Assembly (NCBI RefSeq): GCF_029813115.1
Contig: NZ_JAPZDS010000001.1
Location: 310,001 to 374,000 of the forward strand
DNA length: 64,000 nucleotides
Direction of reading: 5' to 3'
Origin: Aureimonas sp. SK2
GTDB taxonomy: Bacteria; Pseudomonadota; Alphaproteobacteria; Rhizobiales; Rhizobiaceae
The notes under the pieces are model-generated. The model saw only the letters and a list, made by a program, of their open reading frames with translations, made no database searches and was not told the DNA's origin. The translations under genes were made by a program, and so were the position numbers. Shown piece by piece: positions 54,334-64,000 of the stretch (positions are counted from its first letter, which is position 1; each line of letters starts with the position of its first letter).

Positions 54334-54472
54334 GCCGCCACGCAAAGGTCGCCTTGTGCGGCCATGGTCGGCGCCACGGTTTTGGGGCGCCGATCGGACT
54401 TTGCGGATGATCTTGGCGCCGGCTCCGCCCGGCGCGTTGCGGGGCGCGAGGCCCTGAAAAGGAGACAGCACC

Positions 54473-58672
<4,200 letters not shown>

Positions 58673-58698
58673 GGCGGAACTGTCGGAACCGACGGGGA

Positions 58699-58727
58699 GG
58701 GGCCGCCACGCTGGCGGCCCCTTTTCA
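58699..58727 (+). terminator. Terminator after rpoC
   Basis: GGGGCCGCC-ACGCT-GGCGGCCCC, a 9-bp stem, followed by TTTTCATTT. Ends the rplJL-rpoBC transcript. Confidence 0.9.
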
Positions 58728-58762
58728 TTTGAACATCGTGCCCCAGCAAGCCCGGAGCAGGG

Positions 58763-58790
58763 TTGACGCGCGGAGACGGAATCGTTAAAC
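58763..58790 (+). promoter_or_regulatory. Possible str-operon promoter
   Basis: TTGACG (58763-58768) and TTAAAC (58785-58790) are separated by 16 bases; predicted leader of about 250 bases before rpsL. Read by eye. Confidence 0.45.
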
Positions 58791-58930
58791 ACCCGCCAAC
58801 AGAGCCGATGTGAGGCATCGCTTTCCTGACGACGCGTCGGGGACCAGCGCTTCAAACAAGGCTTCGTTCAACGAGACGTACCATTGCTGGACGCATGATT
58901 GCGGTTTCGCCCGTGATCCTCTGCTTCAAT

Positions 58931-58969
58931 GCCGGGCAGACCTCTTACTAGGTGAGGTCGATGCCCGGT
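58931..58969 (+). promoter_or_regulatory. Two-part stem-loop in the rpsL leader
   Basis: GCCGGGCA pairs with TGCCCGGT, and the inner GACCTC pairs with GAGGTC around a nine-base loop, with a two-base bulge on the right. The 39-base structure stands about 80 bases before the rpsL ATG. It could be an RNA regulatory element of the str operon. Apart from this and the promoter, 58728-59047 shows no gene. Confidence 0.5.
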
Positions 58970-59047
58970 TTCGTGCATGAGCCGTAGGCTTGGTGCGCCG
59001 TGGTGCCGAACGTTCCGAACCGAGATTTGAAGAGAAGGAAGGTTGGA

Positions 59048-59419
59048 ATGCCGACCATCAACCAGTTGATCCGGAAGCCGCGCGTTCGTCCCAGCGAGCG
59101 CAACACCGTTCCGGCGCTCCAGGCCAATCCGCAGAAGCGCGGCGTTTGCACCCGCGTCTACACCACGACCCCGAAGAAGCCGAACTCGGCTCTGCGTAAG
59201 GTCGCCAAGGTCCGTCTGGTCAATGGCTTCGAGGTCATCGGCTACATCCCGGGCGAGGGTCACAACCTTCAGGAGCACTCCGTGGTCATGATCCGCGGCG
59301 GCCGCGTGAAGGATCTTCCGGGCGTTCGCTACCACATTATCCGCGGCGTGCTCGACACGCAGGGCGTCAAGGACCGCAAGCAGCGTCGTTCGAAGTACGG
59401 CGCAAAGCGTCCGAAGTAA
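59048..59419 (+). CDS. rpsL: 30S ribosomal protein S12 (uS12)
   Basis: The ATG at 59048 with GAAGGAAGGTTGG upstream gives 123 residues. [40 protein letters not shown] with Lys43 and Lys44, and [13 protein letters not shown] with Lys88. Both streptomycin positions have wild-type lysines. Decoding-centre protein. Confidence 0.99.
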   Translation: MPTINQLIRKPRVRPSERNTVPALQANPQKRGVCTRVYTTTPKKPNSALRKVAKVRLVNGFEVIGYIPGEGHNLQEHSVVMIRGGRVKDLPGVRYHIIRGVLDTQGVKDRKQRRSKYGAKRPK

Positions 59420-59451
59420 GCCCGAACGACCGTCCGAGATTGAGAGACTAA

Positions 59452-59925
<474 letters not shown>

Positions 59926-59952
59926 GACACTCTCTTCGAAAGGCGACGCCCC

Positions 59953-62043
<2,091 letters not shown>

Positions 62044-62107
62044 GGCCTTTCGGCCTCGGCGACCACCCTCTGAAGCCCATCCGGGCACATGAATTGGAGA
62101 GCCTACC

Positions 62108-63283
<1,176 letters not shown>

Positions 63284-63303
63284 GTTTCGGCCTCTTGAAG
63301 TCA

Positions 63304-63337
63304 AGAGCGCGGCGGTATACACCGCCGCGTTCTCTTT
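63304..63337 (+). terminator. Terminator after tuf copy 2
   Basis: CGCGGCGGT-ATAC-ACCGCCGCG is a 9-bp stem extended by AGAG/TCTCT, followed by CTTT. It separates the str operon from the S10 operon; rpsJ begins 115 bases later. Confidence 0.8.
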
Positions 63338-63451
63338 GCCCTACGGGGCGGTTCGGGCGCCGTTCAGGCGTCCGGTTTGATCGGCTGAAGACTATTTAGC
63401 GATCGGAAAGCGCCGGCACTCCGGCATGGCTCCGACGGAAGGACGAATGCA

Positions 63452-63760
63452 ATGAACGGCCAGAATATTCGCATCCGCCTGAAGGCGTTCGACCACCGCG
63501 TGCTCGACGCCTCTACCCGCGAGATCGTATCGACGGCAAAGCGCACCGGCGCCAACGTGCGCGGGCCTATCCCGCTGCCGACCCGTATCGAGAAGTTCAC
63601 GGTCAACCGCTCGCCCCACGTGGACAAGAAGTCCCGCGAGCAGTTCGAAATGCGCACCCACAAGCGGCTCCTCGACATCGTCGACCCGACGCCGCAGACG
63701 GTCGATGCGCTGATGAAGCTCGACCTCGCCGCAGGCGTGGACGTCGAGATCAAGCTCTAA
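63452..63760 (+). CDS. rpsJ: 30S ribosomal protein S10 (uS10)
   Basis: 102 residues. [75 protein letters not shown] precedes the ATG. Head protein of the 30S and NusE partner of NusB; first gene of the S10 operon. Confidence 0.99.
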   Translation: MNGQNIRIRLKAFDHRVLDASTREIVSTAKRTGANVRGPIPLPTRIEKFTVNRSPHVDKKSREQFEMRTHKRLLDIVDPTPQTVDALMKLDLAAGVDVEIKL

Positions 63761-63824
63761 CGAGCGGACATGAACCGGCCGGGCCGCCAAGGCTCCTAAG
63801 GTTCCTCTGAAGAAAGAACCAAGA

Positions 63825-64000
63825 ATGCGTTCAGGTGTGATTGCACAGAAGGTCGGCATGACCCGCATCTACAATGATGCGGGCGAGCACGTGCCGGTCA
63901 CGGTTCTCAAGATCGAGAACCTCCAGGTCGTGGGTCAGCGGACCCAGGACAAGAACGGCTACACCGCCGTTCAGCTCGGTGTCGGCACCGCCAAGGTGAA
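63825..64000 (+). CDS. rplC: 50S ribosomal protein L3 (uL3), 3' end cut by window edge
   Basis: 58 codons are present before the edge: [40 protein letters not shown] and the start of the beta-barrel [12 protein letters not shown]. The ATG at 63825 lies 64 bases after rpsJ, the usual S10 order. Confidence 0.97.
   Translation, partial: MRSGVIAQKVGMTRIYNDAGEHVPVTVLKIENLQVVGQRTQDKNGYTAVQLGVGTAKV

Overview
The window is high-GC alphaproteobacterial DNA, most probably Hyphomicrobiales (Rhizobiales). The evidence is the type-2 argC beside rplM-rpsI, heme A synthase followed by a small DUF2842-type gene, an ExoD homologue, a spike base protein of the gene-transfer-agent (GTA) type, two tuf copies, and rpoBC running directly into the str and S10 operons. 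Aurantimonadaceae or a relative is a guess. Nothing in the window fixes the genus. No rRNA, CRISPR array, insertion sequence or replication origin was seen.

Layout. 1-2.4 kb: an osmoprotectant-type binding protein (cut by the left edge), a small protein, RidA and a sugar 3-epimerase. 2.4-6.9 kb: an exopolysaccharide block with a priming glycosyltransferase, an outer-membrane export lipoprotein and a Wzc-like chain-length protein that lacks a normal Walker A. 6.8-12 kb: DUF2842, ctaA, argC, agmatinase, rpsI-rplM and a cupin gene under a probable double operator. 12-21.5 kb: housekeeping genes (SOUL protein, mfd, ppk2, pncA, FMN reductase, prfC). 21.7-28.8 kb: a catabolic operon with an FCD-GntR regulator, a DenD-like dehydrogenase, an SDR and a four-gene sugar ABC importer. 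28.9-31.3 kb: small membrane or secreted proteins and tRNA-Thr. 31.5-36.1 kb: a TRAP system with two nearly equal DctP proteins facing dctQM. 36.4-37.6 kb: rlmB, tRNA-Tyr and tRNA-Gly.

37.6-43.4 kb is the accessory part. It holds a four-gene overlapping cluster of spore-coat-U pilin-like proteins with a shortened chaperone and no usher, then a tightly coupled three-gene cassette of GTA-type spike base, GH10 glycoside hydrolase without a signal peptide, and a phage-tail-like protein. An ExoD gene and a small gene follow. This block sits between tRNA-Gly and tuf, which are neighbours in many proteobacteria, so it looks inserted. A second insertion, two glycosyltransferase-like genes, lies between tuf and tRNA-Trp.

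46.5 kb to the right edge is the conserved information-processing supercluster on the + strand: secE-nusG-rplKA-rplJL-rpoBC-rpsL-rpsG-fusA-tuf-rpsJ-rplC (cut by the edge). It has structured leaders before rplJ, rpoB and rpsL.

The most interesting candidate is the spike base/GH10/tail cassette at 40.0-42.3 kb. Its arrangement suggests a particle head spike that carries its own polysaccharide-cutting enzyme. Coordinates and motifs were read by eye; family assignments come from recognition of motifs and gene order, not from database searches.
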